From contig URNP01000004.1 of assembly GCA_900549225.1 (NCBI GenBank), positions 1 to 64,000 of the forward strand: DNA of 64,000 nucleotides, given 5' to 3'. The stretch comes from an uncultured Eubacteriales bacterium. GTDB taxonomy: Bacteria; Bacillota; Clostridia; Christensenellales; CAG-917. Positions 16,393 through 25,488 of the stretch are shown piece after piece (position 1 is the first letter of the stretch; the number at the start of each line of letters is the position of its first letter). The position numbers and the translations under genes are program-made. The notes under the pieces were generated by a model that was not told the origin of the DNA, searched no databases, and was given only the letters and a program-made list of their open reading frames with translations.

Positions 16393-16421
16393 AGTATAAA
16401 ACAAAAATGCCCCCATTTCAA
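16393..16421 (-). promoter_or_regulatory. Sigma-A promoter of the DUF2804 gene
   Basis: TTGAAA (16416-16421), 17-base spacer, TATACT (16393-16398). Confidence 0.5.
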
Positions 16422-16528
16422 GAGCGATTTTTGACAATAGTACGATAAATGCAATCCCTTTGCAATATTTGAAACAAAGCCTATGAATAAATGTGGATTT
16501 GTGTTATGATTTTCAAAAGGAGTAAGCA

Positions 16529-17194
16529 ATGGAAATAAAACCTATCGCACGCATATACACGCCTTTCAAAGAAAAATTCGGCATACCCCGCCAAAGCGGA
16601 CGAGTCGCAACCACGGGCAAAATCGTTTTTGAAAAGGAGTTCCGCCACCCCGACGCTTTTCGAGGCATAGAGGGATTTTCGCATCTGTGGCTGATTTTCG
16701 ATTTTTCGCTTGCACACAGAGAAGAGTTTTGCCCCACCGTACGACCGCCTCGCCTCGGAGGAAACGAAAAAGTGGGCGTCTTTGCATCTCGCTCGCCCTA
16801 TCGTCCCAACTCGCTCGGGCTGAGTTGCGTGCGGCTCGTAGGCATTGAGCATAGCGACGAATACGGCGATTATCTCGTCGTCGAGGGCGCAGACTTGCTT
16901 GACGGCACGCCAATATACGACGTGAAGCCTTACGTTCCCACGGACTGCGTGAAAGACGCCGTATGCTCGTATGCGGACAAGCACTTTTTCGATAAACTCG
17001 ACGTCGTGTGGCAGTGCGAAACGGCATTGCTGACAGAAGATACGAGAGCGGAAATAACAGCTTGCATTGCGGAAGATCCTCGTCCGTCTTATCAGAACTA
17101 CGAGCGCGAATACGGCATGTCGTTTGAAAAATACAACGTCAAATTCATCGTGTCAAACGGCGTTGCAACGATTATCGAATGTAAAGAACGATAA
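16529..17194 (+). CDS. trmO: tRNA t6A37 N6-methyltransferase TrmO
   Basis: 221 residues matching the TrmO/YaeB (TsaA-like) family: the opening IKPIARIYTPFKEKFGIPRQSG, GFSHLWLIFDF, RPPRLGG and GVFASRSPYRPNSLGLS are its hallmark segments. TrmO uses S-adenosylmethionine to methylate N6 of threonylcarbamoyladenosine-37 in threonine tRNAs. The start has AAAGGAG 6 bases upstream. It stands alone on the plus strand, divergent from DUF2804 and convergent with the EamA gene. A bidirectional terminator follows. Confidence 0.93.
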   Translation: MEIKPIARIYTPFKEKFGIPRQSGRVATTGKIVFEKEFRHPDAFRGIEGFSHLWLIFDFSLAHREEFCPTVRPPRLGGNEKVGVFASRSPYRPNSLGLSCVRLVGIEHSDEYGDYLVVEGADLLDGTPIYDVKPYVPTDCVKDAVCSYADKHFFDKLDVVWQCETALLTEDTRAEITACIAEDPRPSYQNYEREYGMSFEKYNVKFIVSNGVATIIECKER

Positions 17195-17231
17195 TCTATA
17201 TAATCGCAAAAATCACCGTTTACGCATCAAA

Positions 17232-17263
17232 AAACACGCAATAAAATGCGTGTTTCGTTTTTT
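17232..17263 (+). terminator. Bidirectional terminator between trmO and EamA gene
   Basis: A 9-bp perfect stem AAACACGCA/TGCGTGTTT with a 6-base loop and T-runs on both strands, between convergent genes. Confidence 0.85.
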
Positions 17264-17294
17264 ATCGGGTTATTGCCATACGGCTTTGAGATCG

Positions 17295-18227
17295 TCAATC
17301 GATGAAATATTTGCTGTAATTGGGCTTGAGCATTCTGTGCGGCACGCTGATTTGCGCAAGGAACACCGAGAGCAAAACTATGATGCATCCGACGAACTCC
17401 TTTACAGAGTAACTCTCGTGCAAAAACGCTACGCCGCCTATAAACGCGATGACGGATTCGAGCGACATTATGAGCGTTGCAAGTTCGGGCGGAGCGTACT
17501 TCTGCCCTATCGCTTGGAATGTGAATCCGACGCCTGCGGACATTATGCCCACGTACAAAACGGGAATAATGTTGTCCGCTATCGCGCTTGCCGGCGGAAA
17601 GCCCTCGATTGCCATTGCGGGCAAACTCAAAAGGCTTGCCACGACAAACTGCACGAAGGTTATTTTGAGAGGGTCGGTTTCGTCAACGAACACGTCTATG
17701 AACATTATCTGGAGCGAGAACATCACGGCACAAAGAAGCAAGATTGCGTCGGCGTAGGTCAAGCCCGTGTTTTCGTTGATGCACATAACGTAAAATCCGA
17801 GCACCGCAAACACGATTGCAAATTTGCCGTTGGTGGGGATCCTGCGTCTCAAAAGCACGTTGAACAACGGCACGAAGACAATATAAAGCGCAGTGATAAA
17901 TCCCGTCTTGCCTACGGTGGTGTGCGCTATGCCGTACTGTTGAAGATTGTTTGCGCAAAACAGACTTATGCCGCACAACAAACCGCCGATAAAAGTCGCT
18001 TTGTTCCAGCCCGTGCGCTTGACGCCCTTCTTTTTGCCGACGAGTTCGAGTATCACGATAAATATGCCGATAACGCCGACGGCAAGGGAAAATCTCAATC
18101 CGTTGAACGTGAAAGTCGGCACGTCGGACGACGCTTGTTGCTGAGCAACGAATGCAAAGCCCCAAACGAGCGCACACAGCGTGCAGAACGTTATTCCCGT
18201 TAAGTTGTGAGATTTTTGTTTGACCAT
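17295..18227 (-). CDS. EamA-family (DMT superfamily) transporter
   Basis: 310 residues with about ten hydrophobic helices in two EamA halves. The first has WGFAFVAQQ near residue 22 and FNGLRFSLA; the second ends GCIIVLLSVFLAQI. This is the drug/metabolite transporter fold, usually exporting amino acids, nucleobases or other small metabolites; the substrate cannot be predicted. It starts 5 bases after the rsmA stop without a strong ribosome site of its own, so translation is probably coupled to rsmA. The C-terminus is cytoplasmic and basic. Confidence 0.9.
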   Translation of the reverse strand: MVKQKSHNLTGITFCTLCALVWGFAFVAQQQASSDVPTFTFNGLRFSLAVGVIGIFIVILELVGKKKGVKRTGWNKATFIGGLLCGISLFCANNLQQYGIAHTTVGKTGFITALYIVFVPLFNVLLRRRIPTNGKFAIVFAVLGFYVMCINENTGLTYADAILLLCAVMFSLQIMFIDVFVDETDPLKITFVQFVVASLLSLPAMAIEGFPPASAIADNIIPVLYVGIMSAGVGFTFQAIGQKYAPPELATLIMSLESVIAFIGGVAFLHESYSVKEFVGCIIVLLSVFLAQISVPHRMLKPNYSKYFID

Positions 18228-18232
18228 ATCTT

Positions 18233-19075
18233 TTATTCTATGATTTTTTCAAGCGATTTTGACAGTTTTTTGTAGTCGTCGAGCGACAACGCTTCCCCTC
18301 TTACCATTGGTGAAAACCCTGCGTCCCCAATGATTTGCGCCGCCGTCTGTTTGTCTATCTTGAACGCTACGGAGAGATTGTTGGCTAGAGTCTTTCTTCT
18401 CATCGCAAAGGACGAGCGCACGAGTTTGTGCAAAAGAGCGACGTTTTCTCCGTCGAGTTTGTTGCGGTCTACGTCTATGCGCACGACCGCGCTGTCCACG
18501 TTGGGAGAGGGATAGAACATGGTTCTTGACACGTTTCTCGTGATTTGCGCCTCGCCTGCCATCTCGATTGCAAGCGTAATTGCCGAGTAGTCGGGCGTGT
18601 TCGGTTTGGCAACGAAACGGAGCGCGACTTCCTTTTGCACCATAATCGTGATCGATTCGACCTCGAGAGTGCTTTCGATAAAGCGCATTGCAAGCGGAGT
18701 GGTGATATAATAAGGCAGGTTTGCAACCACCTTGAATTTTTTGCCGACTATGGCTTCGAGTTGCTCGTCGCTCATTTTGAGCACGTCACGGAACACAACC
18801 TCTGCGTTTTCAACGCCTTGCAAAGACAAGGCAAGCACCGCTTCGAGATTTCTGTCGACCTCAAACGAGTATACCTTTTTTGCGACTTTGGCAATGGCGC
18901 GCGTGAGCGTGCCTGCGCCCGTTCCTATCTCGACGACAACGTCGCTCGGTGTGATTCCGCTGTCTGCAACGATTGCGTCAAGCAAATTTGCGTCGGTGAT
19001 GAAGTTTTGCCCGAGCGCCTTGTTGAAGCGAAAATCCACTCCTCTTATTATGTCTTTTATGCTTTTGTTTTCCAT
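18233..19075 (-). CDS. rsmA: 16S rRNA dimethyladenosine transferase
   Basis: 280 residues with the RsmA/KsgA pattern: KALGQNFITDANLL at the start, the SAM-binding EIGTGAGTLT, and NLPYYITTPL (the catalytic NLPY motif). It dimethylates A1518 and A1519 of 16S rRNA late in 30S assembly. The C-terminal helical domain is complete. AGGA precedes the ATG at 19075. It forms a pair with the EamA transporter gene downstream. Confidence 0.96.
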   Translation of the reverse strand: MENKSIKDIIRGVDFRFNKALGQNFITDANLLDAIVADSGITPSDVVVEIGTGAGTLTRAIAKVAKKVYSFEVDRNLEAVLALSLQGVENAEVVFRDVLKMSDEQLEAIVGKKFKVVANLPYYITTPLAMRFIESTLEVESITIMVQKEVALRFVAKPNTPDYSAITLAIEMAGEAQITRNVSRTMFYPSPNVDSAVVRIDVDRNKLDGENVALLHKLVRSSFAMRRKTLANNLSVAFKIDKQTAAQIIGDAGFSPMVRGEALSLDDYKKLSKSLEKIIE

Positions 19076-19184
19076 TTATTTCCTTATATGCGCGTGCATA
19101 AGCCGCAACGAGTCGCACACACTACTTACGTACCAAAGATAAATCGCCAAATCACACAAGACGAAAAATCGAAGTACAAAAGAT

Positions 19185-19222
19185 AAAAACAGGAGTCACG
19201 GAAAATGCGACTGCTGTTTTTT
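19185..19222 (-). terminator. Intrinsic terminator after the radical SAM gene
   Basis: An imperfect stem built from AAAAACAG-AGTC and GACT-TGTTTTT begins one base after the stop codon and ends in Ts on the minus strand. Confidence 0.65.
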
Positions 19223-19223
19223 C

Positions 19224-19841
19224 TTAATACTCGGTGTCTTCCCTTATGGTTTCGCGCACCTTGAAATGAGCGCCGACGCTCTTTGCGAGTTCTCCGCACG
19301 CTCTCACTTCGTCCTCCCCGATGAAATCCACGACCGACATGGTGGTGTCGATGCCTGCGTTTACGCAGTCTTTTGTGAATTTGAGCATAGCGTCGAACGC
19401 CGCCTCGCCGTACTTGCTTCTGCATATCTCCTGATACACTTCGGGCGTTGAAGCGTTGAGCGACACCGATACGCTGTCGATATACGGCGCAATGAGTTTT
19501 GCCACGTCGTCGCGCTTGTTGATGAGGTTGCCAAGTCCGTTAGTGTTGATGCGGATTTTGCAACCCTTCTTTTTTAGATACGGCGCAATCTGCGAAATCA
19601 TCGACAAATTGCACATGGGCTCGCCGAATCCGCAGAAAACGATCTCTTTGTACTTTGACAAGTCGTACATGGAGATATCGTCGACGAGTTCTTCAAAAGT
19701 CGGCTCTTTGAGCAACCAAAGGTCGCTTCCGCTCACGCCGTCTTTTATGTTGCGGATGCAAAATTCGCAATTGTTCGGGCAACGGTTGGTTATGTTGAGA
19801 TACAAACTGTCGCCGAATTCGTAAACGTAATTGTTGGTCAT
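19224..19841 (-). CDS. TatD-linked radical SAM protein
   Basis: 205 residues. CPNNCEFC provides the CxxxCxxC ligands of the radical SAM 4Fe-4S cluster. FCGFGEPMCN is the SAM-binding GE segment, and INTNGLGNLI and VSVSLNAS are further barrel strands. The short length and position right after tatD match the family known as TatD-linked radical SAM proteins, whose substrate is not established. The ATG at 19841 is chosen; a GTG two codons earlier is also possible. It lies 62 bases downstream of the tatD stop on the same strand, so metG-tatD-rSAM is probably one operon closed by the terminator at 19185-19222. Confidence 0.88.
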   Translation of the reverse strand: MTNNYVYEFGDSLYLNITNRCPNNCEFCIRNIKDGVSGSDLWLLKEPTFEELVDDISMYDLSKYKEIVFCGFGEPMCNLSMISQIAPYLKKKGCKIRINTNGLGNLINKRDDVAKLIAPYIDSVSVSLNASTPEVYQEICRSKYGEAAFDAMLKFTKDCVNAGIDTTMSVVDFIGEDEVRACGELAKSVGAHFKVRETIREDTEY

Positions 19842-19903
19842 ATACACTCTCGAAAAATGTAATTCTATATTTGTGTTTTTTGCAAAATCGATGTTTTATA
19901 CGA

Positions 19904-20677
19904 TTATTTCATGCGTGTAAACAGTCGTTTTGCGTTTTGCGTGGTGATTTCTTCTATTTCCTCGACGCTCATACCGAGCACCTGCGCCGCCTTTTGCGCA
20001 ACGAGCGAAACGTACTTCGGCTCGTTGGTTTTGCCTCTGAACGGGACGGGCGTCATATAAGGGCAATCGGTTTCCAAAAGCAATCTGCCCTTTGGGACGA
20101 CGGCAAGAGATTCGAGATTGTGCTTTGCGTTTTTGAAGGTTATCGCGCCGCCGAAAGCGTAGTACGCATCGAGTTTGTCAAAGATTTTCACGTACTCGCT
20201 CGAGCCCGAATAGCAGTGCAAAAGCAAGCCGTTTTTGATATAGCCTTTCATATCGAAAAGAATTTTTCTCGTGTCCTCGTAGGCGTCGCGTACGTGCAAC
20301 GCAATCGGCAACTCCGCTTGGTTTGCGAGTTCGATTTGCTTTGCGAAAGCGGATTTTTGCACTTCCCTTTCGCTCAAATCGTAATAGTAATCAAGACCGA
20401 TTTCGCCGATTGCAACGACTTTTTTATGTTTTGCAAGTTCCAAAATGCGTTGGCACGCTTCGTCGTCGAGCGTATCCGCATCGTGCGGATGAACGCCGAC
20501 TGCGGCGTAAATTTCTTCAAATTTTTCCGCAATCGAAACGGCACACTCGGACGACGGCATATCGTAGCCTACGCAAATCGCACTTTCAAGACCGTCGTCT
20601 TTGAAAGAGGCGACTATTCTGTCTGCGTTGCAAAGCAGTTTTTCGTCGTTAAGATGGCAATGGGTGTCTATCAACAT
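19904..20677 (-). CDS. tatD: TatD-family metal-dependent deoxyribonuclease
   Basis: 257 residues with the TatD amidohydrolase-type barrel: DTHCH near the start, AVGVHPHDA, GEIGLDYYYD, HVRDAYEDT, HCYSGS and LLETDCPYMTP supply the metal-binding His, Glu and Asp residues. The family shows metal-dependent exonuclease activity on DNA; a D-aminoacyl-tRNA-related role has also been suggested. It begins 6 bases after the metG stop, so the two genes are translationally linked, an arrangement common in Bacillota. The ribosome site is weak. Confidence 0.93.
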   Translation of the reverse strand: MLIDTHCHLNDEKLLCNADRIVASFKDDGLESAICVGYDMPSSECAVSIAEKFEEIYAAVGVHPHDADTLDDEACQRILELAKHKKVVAIGEIGLDYYYDLSEREVQKSAFAKQIELANQAELPIALHVRDAYEDTRKILFDMKGYIKNGLLLHCYSGSSEYVKIFDKLDAYYAFGGAITFKNAKHNLESLAVVPKGRLLLETDCPYMTPVPFRGKTNEPKYVSLVAQKAAQVLGMSVEEIEEITTQNAKRLFTRMK

Positions 20678-20683
20678 ATTGGC

Positions 20684-22699
20684 TTATCTTACGACGCTGC
20701 CGCTCTCCACTGGCTTTTCGGGAGATACGAGCACAACTTCTTCACTTCCGTCTTCCTTCTTGAAGCAAGCGCAAAGAAGCATACCCTGACTCTCTATTCC
20801 GCGGAGTTTCGCGGGTTTGAGATTGTAGACGACAACGACGTTTTTGCCAATCATTTCTTCGGGCGTGTAATACTTTGCGATGCCGCTGACGATTGTGCGC
20901 GTTTCACTGCCTATCTGCACGGAGAATTTGAGGAGTTTGTCCGCTTTTTCAACCTTTTCGGCGGTCAGAATCTTGCCGACGCGAAGTTGAATCTTCGCAA
21001 AGTCGTCAATGGTGATTTCGCTTATATCGACGATATTCTCCGCCGCTTTCTCCTCTTTCTTTTCTTGCTTGCTTTCTTGCTTTGGTTGCGGTTTTGCCTC
21101 TTCTTCGGGTTTGTCGGCTTTGACGATGCCCTTTGCAAGCAAATCCTTCTTCACTTTTTCAACGTCGATTCTCGCAAAGAGATGCTCGGGGGCTTCGGCA
21201 ACTTTCGTGCCGTTTGCAAGAAGTCCGAATTTGTCAAGATCGTCAAAACTTCTCAACTCTGCTCCGCACTGCGAAACGACTTTTTGAGAGGTCGAAGGCA
21301 TGAACGGCGAGAGCAAACTTGCGCAAATCACGATGGTTTCGGTGAGGTTGTAAAGCACGGTTGCAAGTCTGTCTTTTTGGCTTTCGTCCTTTGCAAGCAC
21401 CCACGGCATCGTTTCGTCGATATACTTATTGGCTCTGCGAAGCACCGTGAATATGTCCGAAAGCGCATCCGCGGAACGATAGGCGTCTATGTCGGCAAAG
21501 ACTTTGTCTCTTGCCGCTTTGGCGATCGATTTGAGTTCGTCGTCAACGGGCCGGCTTACGCCTTTGTCGCTCACTACTCCGCCGAAATATTTGTTGCTCA
21601 TCGCGATGGTGCGCTGAACGAGGTTGCCGTAGACGTTGACGAGTTCACTGTTGATGGTGTCCATAACGAGATCCCAACTGATCACGCCGTCGTTGTCGAA
21701 AGGCATTTGCGAAAGAAGGAAATATCTCACGCTGTCAACGCCGAAATAGTCTACAAGATCGTCGGCATAGATGACGTTGCCCTTGGATTTGGACATCTTT
21801 CCGCCGTCTTGCAACAGCCACGGATGACCGAAAATCTGCTTGGGAAGAGGAATCCCGAGCGCCATAAGGAAAATCGGCCAGTATATCGAGTGGAAACGCA
21901 CGATATCTTTGCCGATAATGTGCACGTCCGCAGGCCATTCCTTTTTGAACAGGTCGGTTGAATTGCCGTCGGCGTCAAAGCCTATGCCGGTGATATAGTT
22001 GGTGAGTGCGTCAAGCCATACGTATACGACGTGGCGTTTGTCGAACGTCACGGGAATACCCCACGTGAACGACGTTCTGGATACACACAAATCTTGAAGT
22101 CCCGGTTTCAAGAAGTTGTTGACCATCTCGTTTTTGCGAGAGGTCGGCACGATGAAATCGGGGTGCTCGTCGTAATATTTCATAAGACGATCGGCATACT
22201 TGCTCATATTGAAGAAATACGCCTCTTCTTCCGCCATCTTGACTTCGCCGCCGCAGTCGGGGCATTTGCCGTCAACGAGTTGGCTCTCCGTCCAGAAAGA
22301 TTCGCACGGGGTGCAGTACCAACCCTTGTACGAGCCTTTGTATATATCGCCCTGTTCGTAGAATTTTTTGAAAATCTTTTGGACTTGCTCCTCGTGCTCC
22401 TTGTCGGTGGTGCGGATAAATTTGTCGTAGGTGGTGTCCATCAAATCCCATATGCGCTTGATATCCGCCGCTTTTTGGTCGACGAATTGCTTGGGTGTGA
22501 TCCCTGCGCTTTGCGCTTTGAGTTCTATCTTCTCGCCGTGTTCGTCAGTGCCGGTCTGGAAGAAAACGTCGTAGCCTTCCATACGCTTGGCTCTGGCGAC
22601 GAGGTCGGAAAAAACGATTTCGTAAGTGTTGCCGATATGCGGCTTGCCCGACGCATACGCAATTGCGGTTGTCATGTAAAATTTCTTTTTGTCTTGCAT
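20684..22699 (-). CDS. metG: Methionyl-tRNA synthetase
   Basis: 671 residues. Class I HIGH-type motif is in YASGKPHIGNTY; the zinc knuckle is CTPCESFW with CPDCGG; the KMSKS motif is GGKMSKSKGNV. A Lys/Glu-rich linker (about residues 540-570) joins a C-terminal Trbp111-like tRNA-binding OB domain (about 575-671, IQLRVGKIL), which dimerises the enzyme. AGGTG lies 5 bases before the ATG. It heads a probable metG-tatD-rSAM operon. I see no T-box: the leader is too short. Confidence 0.97.
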   Translation of the reverse strand: MQDKKKFYMTTAIAYASGKPHIGNTYEIVFSDLVARAKRMEGYDVFFQTGTDEHGEKIELKAQSAGITPKQFVDQKAADIKRIWDLMDTTYDKFIRTTDKEHEEQVQKIFKKFYEQGDIYKGSYKGWYCTPCESFWTESQLVDGKCPDCGGEVKMAEEEAYFFNMSKYADRLMKYYDEHPDFIVPTSRKNEMVNNFLKPGLQDLCVSRTSFTWGIPVTFDKRHVVYVWLDALTNYITGIGFDADGNSTDLFKKEWPADVHIIGKDIVRFHSIYWPIFLMALGIPLPKQIFGHPWLLQDGGKMSKSKGNVIYADDLVDYFGVDSVRYFLLSQMPFDNDGVISWDLVMDTINSELVNVYGNLVQRTIAMSNKYFGGVVSDKGVSRPVDDELKSIAKAARDKVFADIDAYRSADALSDIFTVLRRANKYIDETMPWVLAKDESQKDRLATVLYNLTETIVICASLLSPFMPSTSQKVVSQCGAELRSFDDLDKFGLLANGTKVAEAPEHLFARIDVEKVKKDLLAKGIVKADKPEEEAKPQPKQESKQEKKEEKAAENIVDISEITIDDFAKIQLRVGKILTAEKVEKADKLLKFSVQIGSETRTIVSGIAKYYTPEEMIGKNVVVVYNLKPAKLRGIESQGMLLCACFKKEDGSEEVVLVSPEKPVESGSVVR

Positions 22700-22751
22700 T
22701 TTTCACCTCTTCGGCAGACTAATGGTGTCCGCCTTTTGGACTAGTTTATAC

Positions 22752-22780
22752 ATTATACAACTTTTATTTATAAAAGTAAA
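22752..22780 (-). promoter_or_regulatory. Probable promoter of metG
   Basis: TTTACT (22775-22780), 17-base spacer, TATAAT (22752-22757) on the minus strand, within the divergent metG/spmA intergenic region. Confidence 0.5.
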
Positions 22781-22822
22781 TAAGAAGTGCATATGCGCGC
22801 GAGGTGAAAAATACAATATCGT

Positions 22823-23482
22823 ATGAACGTTGCTTTTTTGCTGATAACCGCCGCATCCCTCGTGCTGATGACAGTGCGCGCGCCCGAATCCGCATTCCCC
22901 ACGATGATAGAAGGAGTGCGAGAAGCAATCGAATTGTCCTTCAAACTCTGCGCCATATACGCAGTGTGGCTGTCCGCTCTGAAAATGGTCGAGGCAACCG
23001 CCCTCGACAAAAAACTGTCCAAACTTTTGCGCCCTATCGTGCGCAAGATTTTCAAAAACGAAAGCGACGACGCCTACGACAAAATATGCGTGAATCTCGC
23101 CGCAAATATGTTCGGTATGGGCGGAGTCGCAACCCCTGCGGGCATAAAGGCTATGAGCGCGATGGAGGACGGATCGGCAAAAGCAACGGACAATATGATT
23201 ATGCTTCTGGTGATAAACGCAACGTCTATTCAACTTATCCCTGCAACCGTGATTGCGCTGCGAGCAAGCGCAAATTCGCAAAGTCCGTCGGATATAATCG
23301 TGCCGACTCTCATATCAAGCGGCATCGCAACTCTTTGCGGTACGATTATGTGCAAGGTGTTGTCTTTGAAAAAGAGCAATTCGGACAAAGACAACGGAAC
23401 GGGCGTTTTATTTAGCGCAAACAGAAAGATAAAACCCTCGTTTTGCGATTTGAAAACAAAATTCAAAAGAGGTGCGAAATGA
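22823..23482 (+). CDS. spmA: Spore maturation protein A
   Basis: 219 residues. The N-terminal hydrophobic segment, the nucleoside-recognition-type region (EGVREAIELSFKLCAIYAVW), NLAANMFGMGGVATPAGIKAM and NATSIQLIPATVIALR match SpmA of Bacillus and Clostridia. SpmA and SpmB are membrane proteins needed for proper dehydration of the spore core. A GAGGTG sits 17 bases before the ATG, farther than ideal; an ATA start four codons earlier would be better spaced but is rare. The 3' end overlaps spmB by 4 bases. Its presence indicates descent from an endospore former. Confidence 0.9.
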   Translation: MNVAFLLITAASLVLMTVRAPESAFPTMIEGVREAIELSFKLCAIYAVWLSALKMVEATALDKKLSKLLRPIVRKIFKNESDDAYDKICVNLAANMFGMGGVATPAGIKAMSAMEDGSAKATDNMIMLLVINATSIQLIPATVIALRASANSQSPSDIIVPTLISSGIATLCGTIMCKVLSLKKSNSDKDNGTGVLFSANRKIKPSFCDLKTKFKRGAK

Positions 23483-23991
23483 GCGTGAGCACGTATATTC
23501 TGCCCGTGATGCTCGTTGCGCTTATCGTCGTATGCGTCGCCAAAAAGGTAAAAGTATACGATTGTTTTCTGCTCGGAGCAAAGGACGGATTGAATCTCGT
23601 CGTGGATATTTTTCCGTACGTAGCGACGATTTTCATTTGCATCGAAACGTTCAAGGCAAGCGGTCTTGCGGACATAGTTTCTGGTTGGCTTGCAAAGCCG
23701 TTGGCGTATTTGGGAATCCCGAGCGAAGTTGCCCAACTCATTCTGCTCGTGCCTCTGTCGGGCAACGGAACGATTGCAATTTTACAAGACGTCATCGCAA
23801 AGTACGGCGCGGATTCGTATATAGCGAGATGCGCCTCAGTCATCGCAGGAGGAAGCGAAACAATATTCTATATTTCGGCGGTTTACCTCTCTGCGTGCAA
23901 GGCAAAAAAACTTCGCTACGCAATCCCCGTGTCGCTTTTTTGCACTCTGCTCGGCGCGTTGATTGCCTGCGCGCTGTGCAGATTTATGTGA
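23479..23991 (+). CDS. spmB: Spore maturation protein B
   Basis: 170 residues and about five membrane segments, with the conserved GAKDGLNLVVDIFPYV, LLVPLSGNGT and the C-terminal helix. This matches SpmB, the partner of SpmA in spore core dehydration. The ATG at 23479 overlaps the spmA stop (ATGA) and follows AGAGGTG by 5 bases; a longer frame start has no ribosome site. A bidirectional terminator follows at 24118-24149. The 126 bases between hold no convincing gene. Confidence 0.92.
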   Translation: MSVSTYILPVMLVALIVVCVAKKVKVYDCFLLGAKDGLNLVVDIFPYVATIFICIETFKASGLADIVSGWLAKPLAYLGIPSEVAQLILLVPLSGNGTIAILQDVIAKYGADSYIARCASVIAGGSETIFYISAVYLSACKAKKLRYAIPVSLFCTLLGALIACALCRFM

Positions 23992-24117
23992 TGAAAGAGC
24001 CTTCGCTCAAAGCGAATAAAGCGATTCAACTTGCAAACGTTCGAGGGCGTTTATGCAAAAGTCTTCTCGTTTCGCAGGACAAGAAAAGCGATTTATGCAA
24101 ACGGTTTATACAAAAAG

Positions 24118-24149
24118 AAAGACGCCTTTTTCAAAGCGTCTTTCTTTTA
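24118..24149 (+). terminator. Bidirectional terminator after spmB
   Basis: An 8-bp stem AAAGACGC/GCGTCTTT with a 10-base loop and T-rich tails on both strands, between convergent spmB and the DUF1858 gene. Confidence 0.8.
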
Positions 24150-24162
24150 TAATGCATAAGTT

Positions 24163-24360
24163 TTATGCAATGACTGCGTTGAGTTTGTCGACGAGTTCGT
24201 CAACGTTGATGCCGTGTACCGCCGCGGCTTCTTCAAGAGTTTCGCCGTGTGCAAGCATGCAATGCAAGCAATGCATACCGCTCTGTTGCAACACTTCTGC
24301 AAGTTTATCGGGATCGCCCTGAGCGAGTACGTCGATGATGAGCATGTCTTTTGTTACCAT
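24163..24360 (-). CDS. DUF1858 domain protein
   Basis: 65 residues that match the small DUF1858 domain: TKDMLIIDVLAQ, GMHCLHCMLAHGETLEEAAAVHGINVDELV. CLHC (residues 31-34) is the conserved Cys pair that gives the family its disulfide or metal-site association; it is also found fused to hybrid-cluster and redox proteins. The role of the stand-alone form is not known. GGAGG lies 7 bases before the ATG. It lies 38 bases after the zinc-ribbon gene on the same strand and could be read with it. Confidence 0.85.
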   Translation of the reverse strand: MVTKDMLIIDVLAQGDPDKLAEVLQQSGMHCLHCMLAHGETLEEAAAVHGINVDELVDKLNAVIA

Positions 24361-24398
24361 TGTTGTTACCTCCGTAAAGATATGTTAATTTTTATGTT

Positions 24399-25469
24399 TT
24401 ATTCAAATTGTCCCGACAGAACCGCCCACGCTATAAACGCAATTACGCCGAGTGCAAGCAACACCGCAAACGCGACTTTGAGCGGAGACACGGGTGATTT
24501 GCCCGTGGATCTGCCCGTCCTGCCGTTGATGAGAAAACGGTAGCCCTTTTTGCGATAGGCGTATGCGCAAACCCACAAAGGCAAGAGCATGTAGTGGAAT
24601 TTCGTGTCGAAATAGGTGGTGTTTACGTTGAGATAATCCACAACGTCCGCACCGTAGCCCTCGACAATACGTTTGCGAATCGTGTCGTCCATCTGACCTT
24701 TTGCCACGTCGAATCCGTCTTTGAGAGACGTGTCGTACTTCTCTGCCGAAAAGCCTGCAAGATAGTCCTTGTTGTACGCCTCGAGATTGTCCGTGTCGTA
24801 AGGAAGAATCTTGTTGAGTTCCTTTTGCGTGAGTTGAGTGCTTGCCTCAACCGCAACGTCATCGAAGGAATTGCTCGTCTGTCCTTTGACGTCGTACCAC
24901 TCGATATACGTTTCCATATGGCGATCTTTGCCGCTGCCGACCATTCTCGTGCGCCTTTCGCCGAGCCTGCCGTCATAATCGGAGTGCGAATCGGTCGTGA
25001 ACGCGTAAGAGGGTATGTAAACTCCTTTGAAGTTGTCCACTTTGAACCCTTTTTTGAGTTTAATAGGTGCAAAAAGTTTCTTTTTTATCCACTTTTTGCC
25101 TGCCTCTGCGGCTTGATTTTGCGAGAGCGCAAACGGTAGGATTCCGTCGGGTTTGAGTCCTTGCATATCCTCGACTTCAACGACGTTCGTGCCGCCGCAA
25201 TAGGGGCATTTCACAGCCGTGTCAAAAGGCGCGAGTTTGACTTCCGCTCCGCAGTTGGGGCATTTGTAGGTCGAATCGTCAAATTTGACCTCCCCTTCTT
25301 TGAGACAAGAAAGATAATCTTGCTTGAAACTCAACTTTCTGTCGATTGTGCGCGTTGCATCACAATAGGAACAGTGCAGCGACCCTTTTTCGGGATCGTA
25401 CACCATATCCGCACCGCAATTGTGGCACTTCACGACAGCCGATACGTTGTAATCGAACACGTCTGTCAT
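24399..25469 (-). CDS. YdjG-like zinc-ribbon membrane protein
   Basis: 356 residues. Two N-terminal zinc ribbons are seen (CHNCG with CSYC, and CPNCG with CPYCGG). A mixed alpha/beta central region with an Asp/Tyr-rich stretch (residues 140-300) leads to a single C-terminal membrane helix (about 330-350). The layout and the partner downstream-facing SPFH gene resemble the ydjG-ydjI pair of Bacillus subtilis, where these membrane proteins work with a PspA-type protein in envelope protection. No pspA is seen here. The gene starts 19 bases after the SPFH gene stop, in one operon. Function by family resemblance and context only. Confidence 0.7.
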   Translation of the reverse strand: MTDVFDYNVSAVVKCHNCGADMVYDPEKGSLHCSYCDATRTIDRKLSFKQDYLSCLKEGEVKFDDSTYKCPNCGAEVKLAPFDTAVKCPYCGGTNVVEVEDMQGLKPDGILPFALSQNQAAEAGKKWIKKKLFAPIKLKKGFKVDNFKGVYIPSYAFTTDSHSDYDGRLGERRTRMVGSGKDRHMETYIEWYDVKGQTSNSFDDVAVEASTQLTQKELNKILPYDTDNLEAYNKDYLAGFSAEKYDTSLKDGFDVAKGQMDDTIRKRIVEGYGADVVDYLNVNTTYFDTKFHYMLLPLWVCAYAYRKKGYRFLINGRTGRSTGKSPVSPLKVAFAVLLALGVIAFIAWAVLSGQFE

Positions 25470-25488
25470 ATTATCTACGCCGATATAA

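Noticed and set aside
19871..21961. A plus-strand open frame of 696 codons opposite tatD and metG
   Set aside because: It is antisense to two clear housekeeping genes and has no family resemblance.
22700..22822. T-box or S-box leader before metG
   Set aside because: The leader from the -10 to the ATG is only about 45 bases, too short for either element.
23993..24154. Possible small gene after spmB
   Set aside because: The frame runs through the bidirectional terminator, has no ribosome site and encodes a Lys/Arg-rich peptide without similarity to anything I know.
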